Assembly: GCF_020042285.1 (NCBI RefSeq)
Contig: NZ_CP083388.1
Location: forward strand, 434,001 to 498,000
DNA: 64,000 nt
Source: Ferruginibacter albus
Lineage (GTDB): Bacteria > Bacteroidota > Bacteroidia > Chitinophagales > Chitinophagaceae
Direction: 5' to 3'
Shown: one piece after another, positions 51,470 to 61,358 of the stretch
Layout: every line of letters starts with the position of its first letter
How positions within the stretch are numbered: position 1 is the stretch's first letter
Position numbers and translations under genes: made by a program
The notes under the pieces: generated by a model
Told to the model about the DNA's origin: nothing
What the model saw: the letters and a program-made list of their open reading frames with translations, nothing else
The model's database searches: none

Positions 51470-53032
51470 ATGGACCTTACTAACCTTAATACTGGCATTA
51501 AAAACAGGCGCAAACCTTCTTTGGATTTTGGCAATATGGTTTTTGGCAAAGTGCCCCCTCAATCCAAAGAGCTGGAAGAAGCTGTTTTAGGTGCCATTAT
51601 GCTTGAAAAAAGCGCTTTTGATACCGTTATTGAAATTTTAAAAACCGAATGTTTTTATGTTGAGGCAAATCAACGCATTTTCAAGGCAATGCAAAGTCTT
51701 GCGCAAAAAAGTTTGCCAATAGATTTGTTGACGGTAGTAGAAGAATTGAAATTAAAGAACGAGCTGGATATTGTTGGCGGACCTTATTATGTTTCCAAAC
51801 TTACCAATGCAGTTGTTTCTTCGGCAAATATTGAAGCGCATTCCCGTATCATTCTTCAAAAATTTATTCAACGTGAATTGATCCGCATCAGTGGTGAGAT
51901 CATCGGCGATGCTTATGAAGATAGCACGGATGTATTTGATCTGCTGGACGATGCCGAAAGTAAATTATTCCAGATAACAAATAATCATCTTCGTAAAAAC
52001 TTTGATGATATTAATACGGTATTGGTTAAAACCATTCAGCGAATTGAGGATATGCGTAACCGTGATGAAGATATTACGGGCGTGCCCAGTGGTTTTCCTT
52101 CATTGGATAAAGTCACTTACGGATGGCAGCAAACGGACCTGATCATCTTGGCTGCCCGTCCTGCTGTGGGTAAAACGGCATTTGCATTAAACCTGGCCCG
52201 TAGTGCGGCATTACATCCTACTAAGCCAACGGGGGTAGCTTTTTTTAGTTTGGAAATGAGTGCCGGACAATTGGTTCAAAGAATTTTGAGTGCAGAAAGT
52301 GAAATATGGTTAGAGAAAATTTCCCGTGGTAAATTAGAAGAGCATGAAATGAAACAACTTTATAAAAAAGGGATCGAACGTTTAAGCAATGCTCCCATTT
52401 TTATAGATGATACTGCTGCGCTGAATATTTTTGAATTGCGTGCTAAATGTCGCCGTTTAAAAAATAAGCACAATGTTGGTTTGATATTGATAGATTATTT
52501 GCAATTGATGAGCGGCGCCGGTGAGAACCGCAACGCCAATCGGGAACAGGAGATCAGCCGTATTTCAAGAGATCTGAAAGGATTGGCAAAAGAACTGCAA
52601 GTACCTATTATTGCATTATCGCAATTAAGTCGTGAGGTGGAAAAAAGAAAAGAAGGTAATAAAATGCCTCAGTTAAGTGATCTGCGTGAATCGGGTGCGA
52701 TTGAACAGGATGCTGATATGGTAATGTTCTTATATCGCCCGGAATATTATGATATTACTGCCAACGAGTTTGGCGAAAGCAACAAAGGAGAAACGCACGT
52801 TCGTATTGCCAAGCATCGTAACGGTAGTTTGGAAACAGTGAAATTGCGGGCGCTCCTACACATTCAAAAATTTGTTGAAGATGAAGCTGACAATGGTTTT
52901 GCTGGGGAATTACCCGGTGGGGGCGGAAACTGGAAACCTGTAAAAACAGATGATGATAATGGTGCTAAACTATACATTCAAAAAGGAAGCAAAATGAATG
53001 ACGGTGAATTTGATGATGAAACGCCGTTTTAA
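51470..53032 (+). CDS. dnaB: Replicative DNA helicase DnaB
   Basis: A 520-residue ring helicase. The N-terminal helical domain (about 30-140) contains VPPQSKELEEAVLGAIMLEK, the usual DnaB start region. The C-terminal RecA-like domain has Walker A ARPAVGKTAFALN, Walker B LILIDYLQLM, the DnaB motif IIALSQLSREVEKR and DLRESGAIEQDADMV. A Gly- and Asp-rich tail (ELPGGGGNWKPVKTDDD) follows. No intein is present. The upstream region holds a cluster of DnaA-box-like sites, so expression may depend on DnaA or on the nearness of an origin. Confidence 0.96.
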   Translation: MDLTNLNTGIKNRRKPSLDFGNMVFGKVPPQSKELEEAVLGAIMLEKSAFDTVIEILKTECFYVEANQRIFKAMQSLAQKSLPIDLLTVVEELKLKNELDIVGGPYYVSKLTNAVVSSANIEAHSRIILQKFIQRELIRISGEIIGDAYEDSTDVFDLLDDAESKLFQITNNHLRKNFDDINTVLVKTIQRIEDMRNRDEDITGVPSGFPSLDKVTYGWQQTDLIILAARPAVGKTAFALNLARSAALHPTKPTGVAFFSLEMSAGQLVQRILSAESEIWLEKISRGKLEEHEMKQLYKKGIERLSNAPIFIDDTAALNIFELRAKCRRLKNKHNVGLILIDYLQLMSGAGENRNANREQEISRISRDLKGLAKELQVPIIALSQLSREVEKRKEGNKMPQLSDLRESGAIEQDADMVMFLYRPEYYDITANEFGESNKGETHVRIAKHRNGSLETVKLRALLHIQKFVEDEADNGFAGELPGGGGNWKPVKTDDDNGAKLYIQKGSKMNDGEFDDETPF

Positions 53033-53086
53033 TAATTAGCACTTAAAAATTTTTAGTAATCATTATTTGTTTTTATTGAATAATTA

Positions 53087-53797
53087 ATGACTTCTCCTTT
53101 TTTTTACATAGATAATATTGATCCTAATGTTGTTGATGTTACTTTGAATGAAGAAACATCAAAGCATATCGTTCAGGTTTTGCGCATGCAAAACGACGAG
53201 CAGTTAAATCTTACTGATGGAAAAGGGCATCTATTTGAAGCAGTTATTACAAACAATAATAAAAAGCGCTGCGAAGTAAAGATCAATTCCAAAATTCAAC
53301 ATTCGCCGGCACAAAATCATTTTACAATTGCAATTTCTATTTTAAAAAATGCAACTCGTTTTGAATGGTTTTTAGAAAAGGCAACAGAGATTGGCGTGAG
53401 CGAAATTATTCCACTTGTCTGTAAAAGAACCGAACGCACACATTTCCGTTATGATAGAATGAATGGCATCTTGATCAGTGCTATGTTGCAATCGCAACAA
53501 ACATGGCTACCTAAATTGCATCAGCCTGCTGAGTTTGATAAATTGCTGCAAAATAAATTCGATAACTACACAAAGCTGATCGCTCATTGCGAAGAGGAAA
53601 CTAAACAATCCATCACCGATAAATTGATAAACCAATCAAATAATAAACTGATTCTGATCGGCCCAGAAGGTGATTTTACAAAAGAAGAGATTGAATTGGC
53701 TTTGCAGAACAACTTTGTTCCTGTTTCGTTAGGTAATACACGTTTACGTTCAGAAACGGCAGGGGTTGTAGCAGCTACGCTACTTTCATTATTATAA
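53087..53797 (+). CDS. rsmE: 16S rRNA m3U1498 methyltransferase
   Basis: A 236-residue SPOUT methyltransferase. The PUA-like N-terminal domain (KHIVQVLRMQNDEQLNLTDGKGHLF) binds rRNA. The C-terminal domain carries the cofactor knot: EKATEIGVSEIIPLVCKRTER, LIGPEGDFTKEEI and LGNTRLRSETAGVVA. It modifies uridine 1498 of 16S rRNA. It lies 54 bp after dnaB on the same strand. The final 6 bp overlap the end of the convergent pyrD gene within ATTATAAT. Confidence 0.94.
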   Translation: MTSPFFYIDNIDPNVVDVTLNEETSKHIVQVLRMQNDEQLNLTDGKGHLFEAVITNNNKKRCEVKINSKIQHSPAQNHFTIAISILKNATRFEWFLEKATEIGVSEIIPLVCKRTERTHFRYDRMNGILISAMLQSQQTWLPKLHQPAEFDKLLQNKFDNYTKLIAHCEEETKQSITDKLINQSNNKLILIGPEGDFTKEEIELALQNNFVPVSLGNTRLRSETAGVVAATLLSLL

Positions 53798-54853
53798 TTC
53801 TTTTACGATGTTTTTTACAATGGCAGGTCCTTCATAGATAAAGCCTGTCCATACTTGTACCAATGATGCACCTGCATCCAGTTTTTCTTTGGCATCAGCA
53901 GCAGTAAAAATTCCACCGCTCGCAATAATGGGAATCTGCCTGTTCGTTTTTTTAGAAATGTATTGCACCATTTCAGTCGCCCGTTCTTTCACAGGAAGCC
54001 CACTTAGTCCGCCGGCACCGATCTTTTCGCTTTCTATTTTTGATTGCTGACTTAATTTGCTTCTATCGATCGTTGTGTTTGCAGCAACGAGTCCATCTAG
54101 TTTGATTTCTATAGCCAGATCAATAACATCATCAATTTGCTCCCAGCTCAGGTCAGGTGCTATTTTTAAGAGAATCGGCTTTTGAGTTTCAAATTTCAAA
54201 TTTTGAATTTGCAAATTGACAAGTATCTTTTTTAATGAATCTTTTTCCTGTAACTCACGCAAGCCGGGTGTATTAGGACTACTCACATTCACCACAAAAT
54301 AATCTACATAATCATGCAGTTTATTAAAACAAATTTCATAATCCTTCCATGCATCTTCGTTGGGTGTTACTTTGTTTTTACCAATATTACCACCAATGAT
54401 CAAACGTGAAGTGTGAGGCGTAAGAACCGGCGATTGACGTTTCACATTTGTCGTCCATTTCTGAAGTCTTTCCACAATCACATCCGCTCCATCATTATTA
54501 AATCCCATTCGGTTTATAAGTGCTTTATCTGCCGGTAGGCGAAACAATCTTGGCTTATCATTGCCTGCTTGAGGTTTAGGAGTAACTGTTCCTATTTCAA
54601 CAAATCCAAAACCCAATGCTTCCAGTTCATTTAAATAACGGGCATTTTTATCAAAACCTGCGCCCAATCCAACAGAATTTTTAAATGCAATATTGAATAA
54701 GGAATGTTGCGTATTTACTGTTGGCGTAAAACTTTTAGCAATGGTCTTTTTGGCAAGAGGAATTTTGCAGATAAATTTCAAAGAGTTCATAGAGAAATAA
54801 TGAACTTTTTCTGGATCAAAGCAAAACAGAATAGAGCGTAGCAATTTGTACAT
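53792..54853 (-). CDS. pyrD: Quinone-dependent dihydroorotate dehydrogenase (class 2)
   Basis: A 353-residue enzyme of pyrimidine synthesis that passes electrons to menaquinone. The N-terminal membrane-binding helix (FDPEKVHYFSMNSLKFICKI) marks class 2. Core motifs: GLGAGFDKNARYLNEL, GTVTPKPQAGNDKPRLFRLP, NRMGFNNDGAD, the catalytic Ser region VNVSSPNTPGLR, LLKIAPDL, AANTTI and IIASGGIFTAADAKEKL. Two loops look like in-frame copies of intergenic short repeats: VKRQSPVLTPHTSRL (about 54405-54455) and LQIQNLKFETQK (about 54181-54220). Apart from these inserts the length and motifs are standard, so the enzyme is probably active. Confidence 0.94.
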   Translation of the reverse strand: MYKLLRSILFCFDPEKVHYFSMNSLKFICKIPLAKKTIAKSFTPTVNTQHSLFNIAFKNSVGLGAGFDKNARYLNELEALGFGFVEIGTVTPKPQAGNDKPRLFRLPADKALINRMGFNNDGADVIVERLQKWTTNVKRQSPVLTPHTSRLIIGGNIGKNKVTPNEDAWKDYEICFNKLHDYVDYFVVNVSSPNTPGLRELQEKDSLKKILVNLQIQNLKFETQKPILLKIAPDLSWEQIDDVIDLAIEIKLDGLVAANTTIDRSKLSQQSKIESEKIGAGGLSGLPVKERATEMVQYISKKTNRQIPIIASGGIFTAADAKEKLDAGASLVQVWTGFIYEGPAIVKNIVKEL

Positions 54854-54976
54854 AATGCCGCGAAATTAGCATACTGTTTTGGTTTTTGTTTTCAAACTTT
54901 AATTCTAACTTTGAATACAAGGTTGCATAAACAACTTTCGGTTTGGTTTGATTGTTATATGATAAAATAATTTTTT

Positions 54977-56155
54977 ATGCAAGAAGCATATATTGTCGCA
55001 GGCTTTAGAACAGCCGTAGGTAAAAGTAAAAAAGGGGGATTTCGGTTTACCCGCCCGGATGACTTGGCTATTGAGGTTATAAGGGGATTATTAGCAAGCG
55101 TTCCTCAATTGGACGTAAAAAGAATTGATGATGTTATTGTGGGTAATGCAGTACCTGAAGCGGAACAAGGCTTACAGGTAGGTAGAATGATCTCTGCAAG
55201 GGCTGTCGGAATTCATGCAGCGGGGATTACTATTAACCGTTATTGTGCAAGCGGATTGGAAAGTATTGCGATGGCAACGGCAAAGATCCGTAGCGGCATG
55301 GCAGAATGTATCATTGCCGGCGGAACGGAAAGCATGAGCCTGGTACCAACAGCAGGCTGGAAACCTGTTCCGGCTTATTCTATTGCCAAAGAAGAGCCGG
55401 ATTATTATTTGAGCATGGGATTAACAGCAGAAGCGGTGGCAAAAGAATATAATGTGAATCGGGAGGATCAGGATGAGTTTAGTTTTAAGAGCCATCAGAA
55501 AGCAGCGAATGCTATACAAAACGGTTATTTTAAAAGCGGTATTTTACCAATAACAGTAGAAGACGTTTTTGTAGATACTAACGGTAAACGACAAACGAAA
55601 AAATATATAGTAGATACAGATGAGGGAGTACGTACAGATACATCTGTGGAAGCGTTAGGAAAATTAAAGCCTGTATTTGCAGCAGGAGGAAGTGTAACGG
55701 CAGGTAATTCTTCACAAACGAGTGATGGCGCTGCATTTGTAATAGTTATGAGCGAACGGATGATCAATGAATTGGGATTGAAACCGATAGCAAGATTGGT
55801 GAGTTGCGCCAGTGCCGGTGTACATCCACGTATCATGGGGATTGGTCCTGTTGAAGCGGTGCCTAAAGTTTTAAAACAGGCAGGAATGAATTTATCGCAG
55901 ATCGACCTGATCGAATTAAATGAAGCATTTGCTTCACAATCATTGGCAGTGATCCGAAAACTTGAATTAGATCCTTCTATTGTAAATATTAACGGAGGGG
56001 CTATCGCCTTAGGTCACCCATTAGGTTGTACAGGTTGCAAGCTTACTATTCAAATTATTAATGATATGAAACGTTTGAATAAAAAATATGGAATTGTAAC
56101 AGCCTGTGTAGGTGGTGGACAGGGAATTGCAGGGATCATTGAAAATATAGATTAG
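54977..56155 (+). CDS. Acetyl-CoA C-acyltransferase (thiolase)
   Basis: A 392-residue thiolase. The catalytic residues are all visible: Cys90 in NRYCASGLESI, His347 in LGHPLGCTG and Cys377 in ACVGGGQGI. The sequence resembles the FadA/PaaJ-type degradative enzymes that release acetyl-CoA from 3-ketoacyl-CoA. The usual partner (a 3-hydroxyacyl-CoA dehydrogenase/enoyl-CoA hydratase gene) does not lie next to it, so chain-length preference is unclear. It is a single gene flanked by ~120-160 bp gaps. Confidence 0.9.
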   Translation: MQEAYIVAGFRTAVGKSKKGGFRFTRPDDLAIEVIRGLLASVPQLDVKRIDDVIVGNAVPEAEQGLQVGRMISARAVGIHAAGITINRYCASGLESIAMATAKIRSGMAECIIAGGTESMSLVPTAGWKPVPAYSIAKEEPDYYLSMGLTAEAVAKEYNVNREDQDEFSFKSHQKAANAIQNGYFKSGILPITVEDVFVDTNGKRQTKKYIVDTDEGVRTDTSVEALGKLKPVFAAGGSVTAGNSSQTSDGAAFVIVMSERMINELGLKPIARLVSCASAGVHPRIMGIGPVEAVPKVLKQAGMNLSQIDLIELNEAFASQSLAVIRKLELDPSIVNINGGAIALGHPLGCTGCKLTIQIINDMKRLNKKYGIVTACVGGGQGIAGIIENID

Positions 56156-56315
56156 CAGGTCTATTATAAATTTTAATGGCAAAGGCTTCTTTCTTTTTGC
56201 AGTAAACTTTTATTATTCCAAATTCCGTACTTTTATAAGGTTATTAATATCCATCGATTGTTTGTCATGAAAAGAATGTAGGAACGAATCCCCACATCTG
56301 AATAATTTGTGTATC

Positions 56316-58976
56316 ATGGCAGCAGAACTTCAACGCTTATCAGTAAATAAAAAGAAACCTATTCCTCTTGAACAGTGGGGACCTTATCTTAGTGAACGTC
56401 AATGGGGAACTGTAAGAGAAGATTACAGTGCACATGGTGATGCCTGGGGTTACCTTCCGTTTAATCAATCACATTATCGGGCATATCATTGGGGCGAAGA
56501 TGGATTAGGCGGCATTTCTGATTACTTTCAGAATCTTTGCTTTGCAATTGCATTATGGAATGGTAAAGATCATATTTTAAAAGAGCGTCTTTTTGGCTTA
56601 GGTAATTATGAAGGTAATCATGGCGAAGATGTAAAGGAGCTATATTATTACCTGGATAATATTCCTACCCATTATTACATGGAATACTTGTATAAGTATC
56701 CGCAGAACGAATTTCCTTATGAAGATCTAATTAATAAGAATCGACATCGCAGCAAAGAGGAACCTGAATATGAAATTTTAGATACAGGTGTTTTTGACAA
56801 GAATGAGTATTTTGATATAAAAATTACTTATGCCAAGCAAGGACCGCAAGACATCTATATTAAAATAGATATTACCAATCGAAATAATAAACCGGCTCGC
56901 ATAACGGTACTGCCTACACTATGGTTCCGTAATCGCTGGATGGAACGATCGGTAGATGAAAAACCTTCCATATCATTAAAAGATAAAACCACTGTAAAGG
57001 CACAGCATGAACGGTTAGGAACGTATTATTTTTATTTTCAGCACCCCGAATTCACACTCTTTACCGAAAATGAAACAAATTTTCAAAAGGTAACAGGAGG
57101 ACGCAATGCAACTCCTTTTGTAAAAGATGCTTTTCATGATGCGATTGTACAGGGATTGAACCTTGATTATCTCCGGAATAAAAAATCAGGTACCAAATGC
57201 GCACCTGTCTATAAACTTCAGATTGATGGAGAGGCAACAGAAACGATTTATTGCCGGTTAACTACCAGCAACGAAGACCGTCCGTTTGCAGGTAATTTTG
57301 AAAAGATCTTTACCAAAAGAAAAGAAGAAGCAGATGATTTTTACCGATTGATATTGCCAACGGGCATATCTGATGATCTGAGAAATATTCAACGAAGGGC
57401 TTTATCCGGGTTATTATGGAGCAAGCAATATTACCACTTTGATGTGGAGCGTTGGTTGTCTGCAAGCGATGGCATCAGTCCGAAAAACAATGGCAAGCAA
57501 TATGGAAGAAATAAGGACTGGACACACTTAAAAAACCAGGATGTTATTTCAATGCCCGATAAATGGGAATATCCATGGTATGCTGCATGGGATCTTGCTT
57601 TTCACTGCATTTCATTGGCAATGGTAGATACTGTTTTTGCAAAACACCAATTATTGTTGATCATGCGGGAGTGGTATATGAAACCCGATGGACAATTGCC
57701 TGCGTATGAATGGAATTTCAGCGATGTAAATCCGCCGGTACAGGCATGGGCGGCAATGGAAGTATATAGAATTGAAAAAGAAATTACAGGGCATGGTGAT
57801 ATCATCTTTCTTAAAAAGATATTTCAAAAGCTATTGATAAATTTTACCTGGTGGATAAACCGTAAAGACAGCAAAGGCAATAATATTTTTGAAGGAGGAT
57901 TTTTGGGGTTGGATAATATTGGTGTGTTTGACCGAAGCTTTCGGTTGCCGGGACAAATGCGTTTGCAACAGGCAGATGGTACCAGTTGGATGGGAATGTA
58001 CGCATTGAACATGATGGACATGGCATTGGAAATATCCAAAGAAGACATAAGCTTTGAAGATACTGCTACCAAATTTTTTGAACACTTTGTATTAATTGCC
58101 GAAGCATTGAACGGCATTAACATGTGGAGCGAAACGGATAAATTTTACTACGATTCGCTGAATGTTGAGAACGGGGAAACATTACGATTGCGTATTCAAT
58201 CAATAGTAGGATTAACAAGTTTGTTTGCGGTTTCTATAATGAGTAAAGAAACTTTTGCTAAGCTTCCTGATTTCAGCAAGCGTATCAATTGGTATGAGCA
58301 ATACCGCAAGCGAAATAAATTATTCTGGCCAAATGAAGAGGGGAGCACGGGCGAAGGGTTACTGGTTTCCTTAGTACAAAAGGAAAGATTGGTGCATTTA
58401 TTAAAACGGCTGTTGAATGAAGATGAATTTCTTTCCGATGGTGGCATAAGAGCTTTATCTAAATACCATAAAAAAAATCCTTATTCAGTAAACATTGCCG
58501 GAGTACATTATACTATTCAATATGATCCGGGAGATTCCACCTCCAATTTATTTGGCGGCAATTCCAACTGGCGCGGACCTGTATGGATGCCGATCAATTA
58601 TTTGATTATTCGTTCCATTAAAAAATACGGAGAGTTTTACGGCGACACATTAAAAGTAGAGTATCCTGTTGGTTCCGGTGTGGAGTTAAACCTGGAAGAA
58701 GTAGCACAGGAATTAACCAATCGTATTATTAGCTTAATGGCAAAGGATGAAAATGGCAACCGGAAAATATTCGGTGATTATAATTGGTTTTACAGCCGTC
58801 CGGGTAATGAGGATCTGCTGATGTACTATGAATATTTTCATGGCGATAATGGAAGAGGGTTGGGTGCCAGTCATCAAACAGGTTGGACTGCATTGATAGC
58901 AGACCTTATCGGCTGGCGTCAAGTAAATGAAGAAGATTGGAAGAAGGAATGGTTTAAGAAACATGCTGTTTCATAA
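56316..58976 (+). CDS. Large GH63-like (MGH1-type) glucosidase
   Basis: An 886-residue protein with no signal peptide, so it probably acts in the cytosol. I use the ATG at 56316 (MAAELQRLSVNKKKPIPLEQWG). The N-terminal beta domain (about 1-340) includes LWFRNRWMERSVDEKP. The C-terminal (alpha/alpha)6 barrel holds aromatic and acidic motifs of the GH63/MGH1 group (DKWEYPWYAAWDLAFHCISL, LPAYEWNFSDVNPPVQAWAAM, GSTGEGLLVSL, NSNWRGPVWMPINYL and the late FGDYNWFY). Relatives cleave alpha-glucosides or mannosylglycerate and glucosylglycerate. The exact substrate cannot be read; trehalose-like or osmolyte breakdown is one possibility. It is unusually long for the group but appears intact. Confidence 0.83.
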   Translation: MAAELQRLSVNKKKPIPLEQWGPYLSERQWGTVREDYSAHGDAWGYLPFNQSHYRAYHWGEDGLGGISDYFQNLCFAIALWNGKDHILKERLFGLGNYEGNHGEDVKELYYYLDNIPTHYYMEYLYKYPQNEFPYEDLINKNRHRSKEEPEYEILDTGVFDKNEYFDIKITYAKQGPQDIYIKIDITNRNNKPARITVLPTLWFRNRWMERSVDEKPSISLKDKTTVKAQHERLGTYYFYFQHPEFTLFTENETNFQKVTGGRNATPFVKDAFHDAIVQGLNLDYLRNKKSGTKCAPVYKLQIDGEATETIYCRLTTSNEDRPFAGNFEKIFTKRKEEADDFYRLILPTGISDDLRNIQRRALSGLLWSKQYYHFDVERWLSASDGISPKNNGKQYGRNKDWTHLKNQDVISMPDKWEYPWYAAWDLAFHCISLAMVDTVFAKHQLLLIMREWYMKPDGQLPAYEWNFSDVNPPVQAWAAMEVYRIEKEITGHGDIIFLKKIFQKLLINFTWWINRKDSKGNNIFEGGFLGLDNIGVFDRSFRLPGQMRLQQADGTSWMGMYALNMMDMALEISKEDISFEDTATKFFEHFVLIAEALNGINMWSETDKFYYDSLNVENGETLRLRIQSIVGLTSLFAVSIMSKETFAKLPDFSKRINWYEQYRKRNKLFWPNEEGSTGEGLLVSLVQKERLVHLLKRLLNEDEFLSDGGIRALSKYHKKNPYSVNIAGVHYTIQYDPGDSTSNLFGGNSNWRGPVWMPINYLIIRSIKKYGEFYGDTLKVEYPVGSGVELNLEEVAQELTNRIISLMAKDENGNRKIFGDYNWFYSRPGNEDLLMYYEYFHGDNGRGLGASHQTGWTALIADLIGWRQVNEEDWKKEWFKKHAVS

Positions 58977-59042
58977 ACTCAATGCTTACTTAATTCTTAG
59001 TGTTTTTATTGTCTTTGCTTCTTTACGTGAAATTCCTGCTAC

Positions 59043-60545
59043 TTACCGTTTGAAAAATTTTCCAACAAAAGGTAAACGCTGAAAATCTTTTCTTTCAACG
59101 GTTCCTAAAAACCATACGTATAAGAACAACAGGAATGTAGCGAATGCTAAACTGAATATACGGTTATGCCATACATGTATCAATGCCTGGTGCAGGAAGA
59201 ACAGCAATACAACAATTACCATATACACCGTTAGTTTTTTCCACGCATAAGGAATGTAATATTCTTTCTGTCCCCAGATAAAAGAAATTACCATCATGCT
59301 GCCATAGCACGCAAAAGTAGCCCAGGCACAAGCTAAATAACTGAAGTGCGGAATGAAGAAATAATTTATAAAAAGTGTAACACCCGCTCCGATCAGTGTA
59401 ATATAAGCGCCGGCAACTGTTTTGTGTGTAAGCTTATACCAGATAGTTAAATTATAATAAATGCCTAAGAACATATTTGCCAACAGCAATATGGGTACTA
59501 CTTTTAATCCAACCCACATTGTTTTATTGCGGATAAAATATTTCCATATGTCTAAATATAGTGCTACCACCAAAAACATGACCGTGATGGTTATTACAAA
59601 AAACTTCATTACACGGGCATAGGTTCGTTGTGGATTTTCACCTTCTGCAGTTTTGAAAAAGAAAGGTTCTGCTCCCATTCGGAATGCCTGGATGAATAAT
59701 GTAATTAATAGCGAAAGCTTATAACAGGCGCTGTAGATACCCACCTGTGCTTCTGCATCCAATGTTGGTGTAGGTTTTGTCCACCACAAAAGCATGATCC
59801 TGTCAAAGGTCTCATTGATCATTCCTGCAAAACCTACTATTATCAGGGGAAGGGCATATACCATCATTCGCTTCCATAATACGCCGTTAAATCGAAAGCG
59901 GAACCCAAAAAATTCTTTCCATAATATGAGCAAAGTTGCCAGGGATGCAATTAAGTTGGCAATAATGATATAACCCACCGAGTAATCTTTAATATAAATG
60001 CTGCTTAAAAAGCTGCCCGGATTTTTTTCTACTATTATAGGCAACTTACTCACAAAAAAATAAGTCAATGCAATGGTAAGTAGGATATTGAAGATCCGGA
60101 CAATGGCGAATTTAACAGGTCTTCCGTCTTGTCTGAGCTTGGCAAAAGGCAGCGTTGTTAAAGTATCTAAGGCAATTATTAAAATGCTGTAGGTAATAAA
60201 TTCAGGGTGGGCTTGCAATTTTAAGAGGCTTGTAAGTCCGCTTTTGCAAAGTAATAATAAGCCGGTGAGAAATACAGTGCTGCCTATTATTGACAACATA
60301 GAAGTACTATAAATGTCGTTTTTATGAGTATCCTTTTGTATAAAACGGAAATACGTGGTTTCCATTCCATAAGTAAAAACAACATTGAGAAAAGGAATGG
60401 CGGCATATACCGTGCTCATTTGTCCGTATTCGCCTGTTAGAAGGCGAAGGGTTAAATAAGGTGTAAGCAAATAATTAAGAAACCGTGCGGCGATAGAACT
60501 AATGCCATACCACATTGTTTGACTGGCTAACTTTTTTATACTCAA
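59043..60545 (-). CDS. Polysaccharide flippase-like membrane protein (Wzx/MATE type)
   Basis: A 500-residue integral membrane protein with about 12-14 helices and a short basic start (MSIKKLASQTMWYGISSIAAR). The style matches the MOP superfamily, subgroup of lipid-linked polysaccharide flippases (YGQMSTVYAAIPFLNVVFTYGMETTYFRF and LPLIIVGFAGMINETFDRIMLLWW). No glycosyltransferase or polymerase gene adjoins it, so the polymer it handles is unknown; cell-wall or O-antigen precursors are possible. It ends 66 bp before the 3' end of the GH63-like gene, convergent. Confidence 0.86.
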   Translation of the reverse strand: MSIKKLASQTMWYGISSIAARFLNYLLTPYLTLRLLTGEYGQMSTVYAAIPFLNVVFTYGMETTYFRFIQKDTHKNDIYSTSMLSIIGSTVFLTGLLLLCKSGLTSLLKLQAHPEFITYSILIIALDTLTTLPFAKLRQDGRPVKFAIVRIFNILLTIALTYFFVSKLPIIVEKNPGSFLSSIYIKDYSVGYIIIANLIASLATLLILWKEFFGFRFRFNGVLWKRMMVYALPLIIVGFAGMINETFDRIMLLWWTKPTPTLDAEAQVGIYSACYKLSLLITLFIQAFRMGAEPFFFKTAEGENPQRTYARVMKFFVITITVMFLVVALYLDIWKYFIRNKTMWVGLKVVPILLLANMFLGIYYNLTIWYKLTHKTVAGAYITLIGAGVTLFINYFFIPHFSYLACAWATFACYGSMMVISFIWGQKEYYIPYAWKKLTVYMVIVVLLFFLHQALIHVWHNRIFSLAFATFLLFLYVWFLGTVERKDFQRLPFVGKFFKR

Positions 60546-60635
60546 ATTGAATGGGTTTGAAGCAAATTTACCTTTTAATTTTAATTCTTAATTTCGACAA
60601 TAAATTATCCTTTATTTTCAACCAAAACTTTTAAT

Positions 60636-61274
60636 ATGCGTAAACTGACCTTGATCTTCGGAGCATTATTTCTTTTTAACACCCATTCTAAAGCACAAGC
60701 TTATACCGGGCAATCAGACTTTAATAAAACAATGCAAAGTGCGGCAATTGTAGAATTGCCTTTTGAGAACGGAACCACTTCTGATGCTATCAATAATAAA
60801 TTCAAATCGCTGGGGTACAGTAGTAAAAGCAGCGGCGATTATAAATTGTACAAAGGAATAAAATTGGCTGAGTTGGGCGACGGTACCTATGATATCTATC
60901 TTAAAGTAGATAAAAAGAGCAAAAAGGAAAAAGACAGATCCGTTGTGTATATGCTCATCAGCAGCGGCTATGAAAAATTTATTCCGGAAGCTGCCAATGC
61001 AGACCTTTTTAATAATGCAAAAACATTTTTAAATAATTTGATGCCATCTGTGGTGGCAGTTGACCTGGAAAATCAAATTACAGCACAGGAAGATGCCGTT
61101 AAGAAAGCAAATAAAAAATTAAGCAATTTGAATGAGGACGGTGAAGATCTTGCTAAGAAACAAAAAAAATTAGAACAGGATATTGCTGATAATAAAAGCA
61201 GCATTGCCAATCAACAAAAAGAAGTAGCAGCACAACAACAAATACTGGAAACACTGAAATCAAAAAGAAAATAA
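60636..61274 (+). CDS. Secreted protein with C-terminal coiled coil
   Basis: A 212-residue protein with a signal peptide (MRKLTLIFGALFLFNTHSKAQ). The N-terminal half is a compact alpha/beta segment (SAAIVELPFENGTTSDAINNKFKSLGYSSKSSG, then GIKLAELGDGTYDIYLKVDKKSK). The C-terminal ~70 residues (about 140-212) form a Glu/Lys/Gln-rich coiled coil (KANKKLSNLNEDGEDLAKKQ...) that may mediate dimer formation. No family was recognised. It is divergent from the flippase gene (about 90 bp) and ends with a strong terminator. Confidence 0.7.
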   Translation: MRKLTLIFGALFLFNTHSKAQAYTGQSDFNKTMQSAAIVELPFENGTTSDAINNKFKSLGYSSKSSGDYKLYKGIKLAELGDGTYDIYLKVDKKSKKEKDRSVVYMLISSGYEKFIPEAANADLFNNAKTFLNNLMPSVVAVDLENQITAQEDAVKKANKKLSNLNEDGEDLAKKQKKLEQDIADNKSSIANQQKEVAAQQQILETLKSKRK

Positions 61275-61295
61275 TTTATAACAGGCTTATTTATA

Positions 61296-61330
61296 AAAGC
61301 GCCATTGTTTTGCAATGGCGCTTTGTTTTA
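61296..61330. terminator. Terminator between the coiled-coil gene and arfB
   Basis: Arms AAAGCGCCATTG and CAATGGCGCTTT around TTTTG; T-rich to the right and A-rich to the left, so it may act for both convergent genes. Confidence 0.88.
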
Positions 61331-61358
61331 TATTGATTTTAAAAAGAATAGTTTCGAC

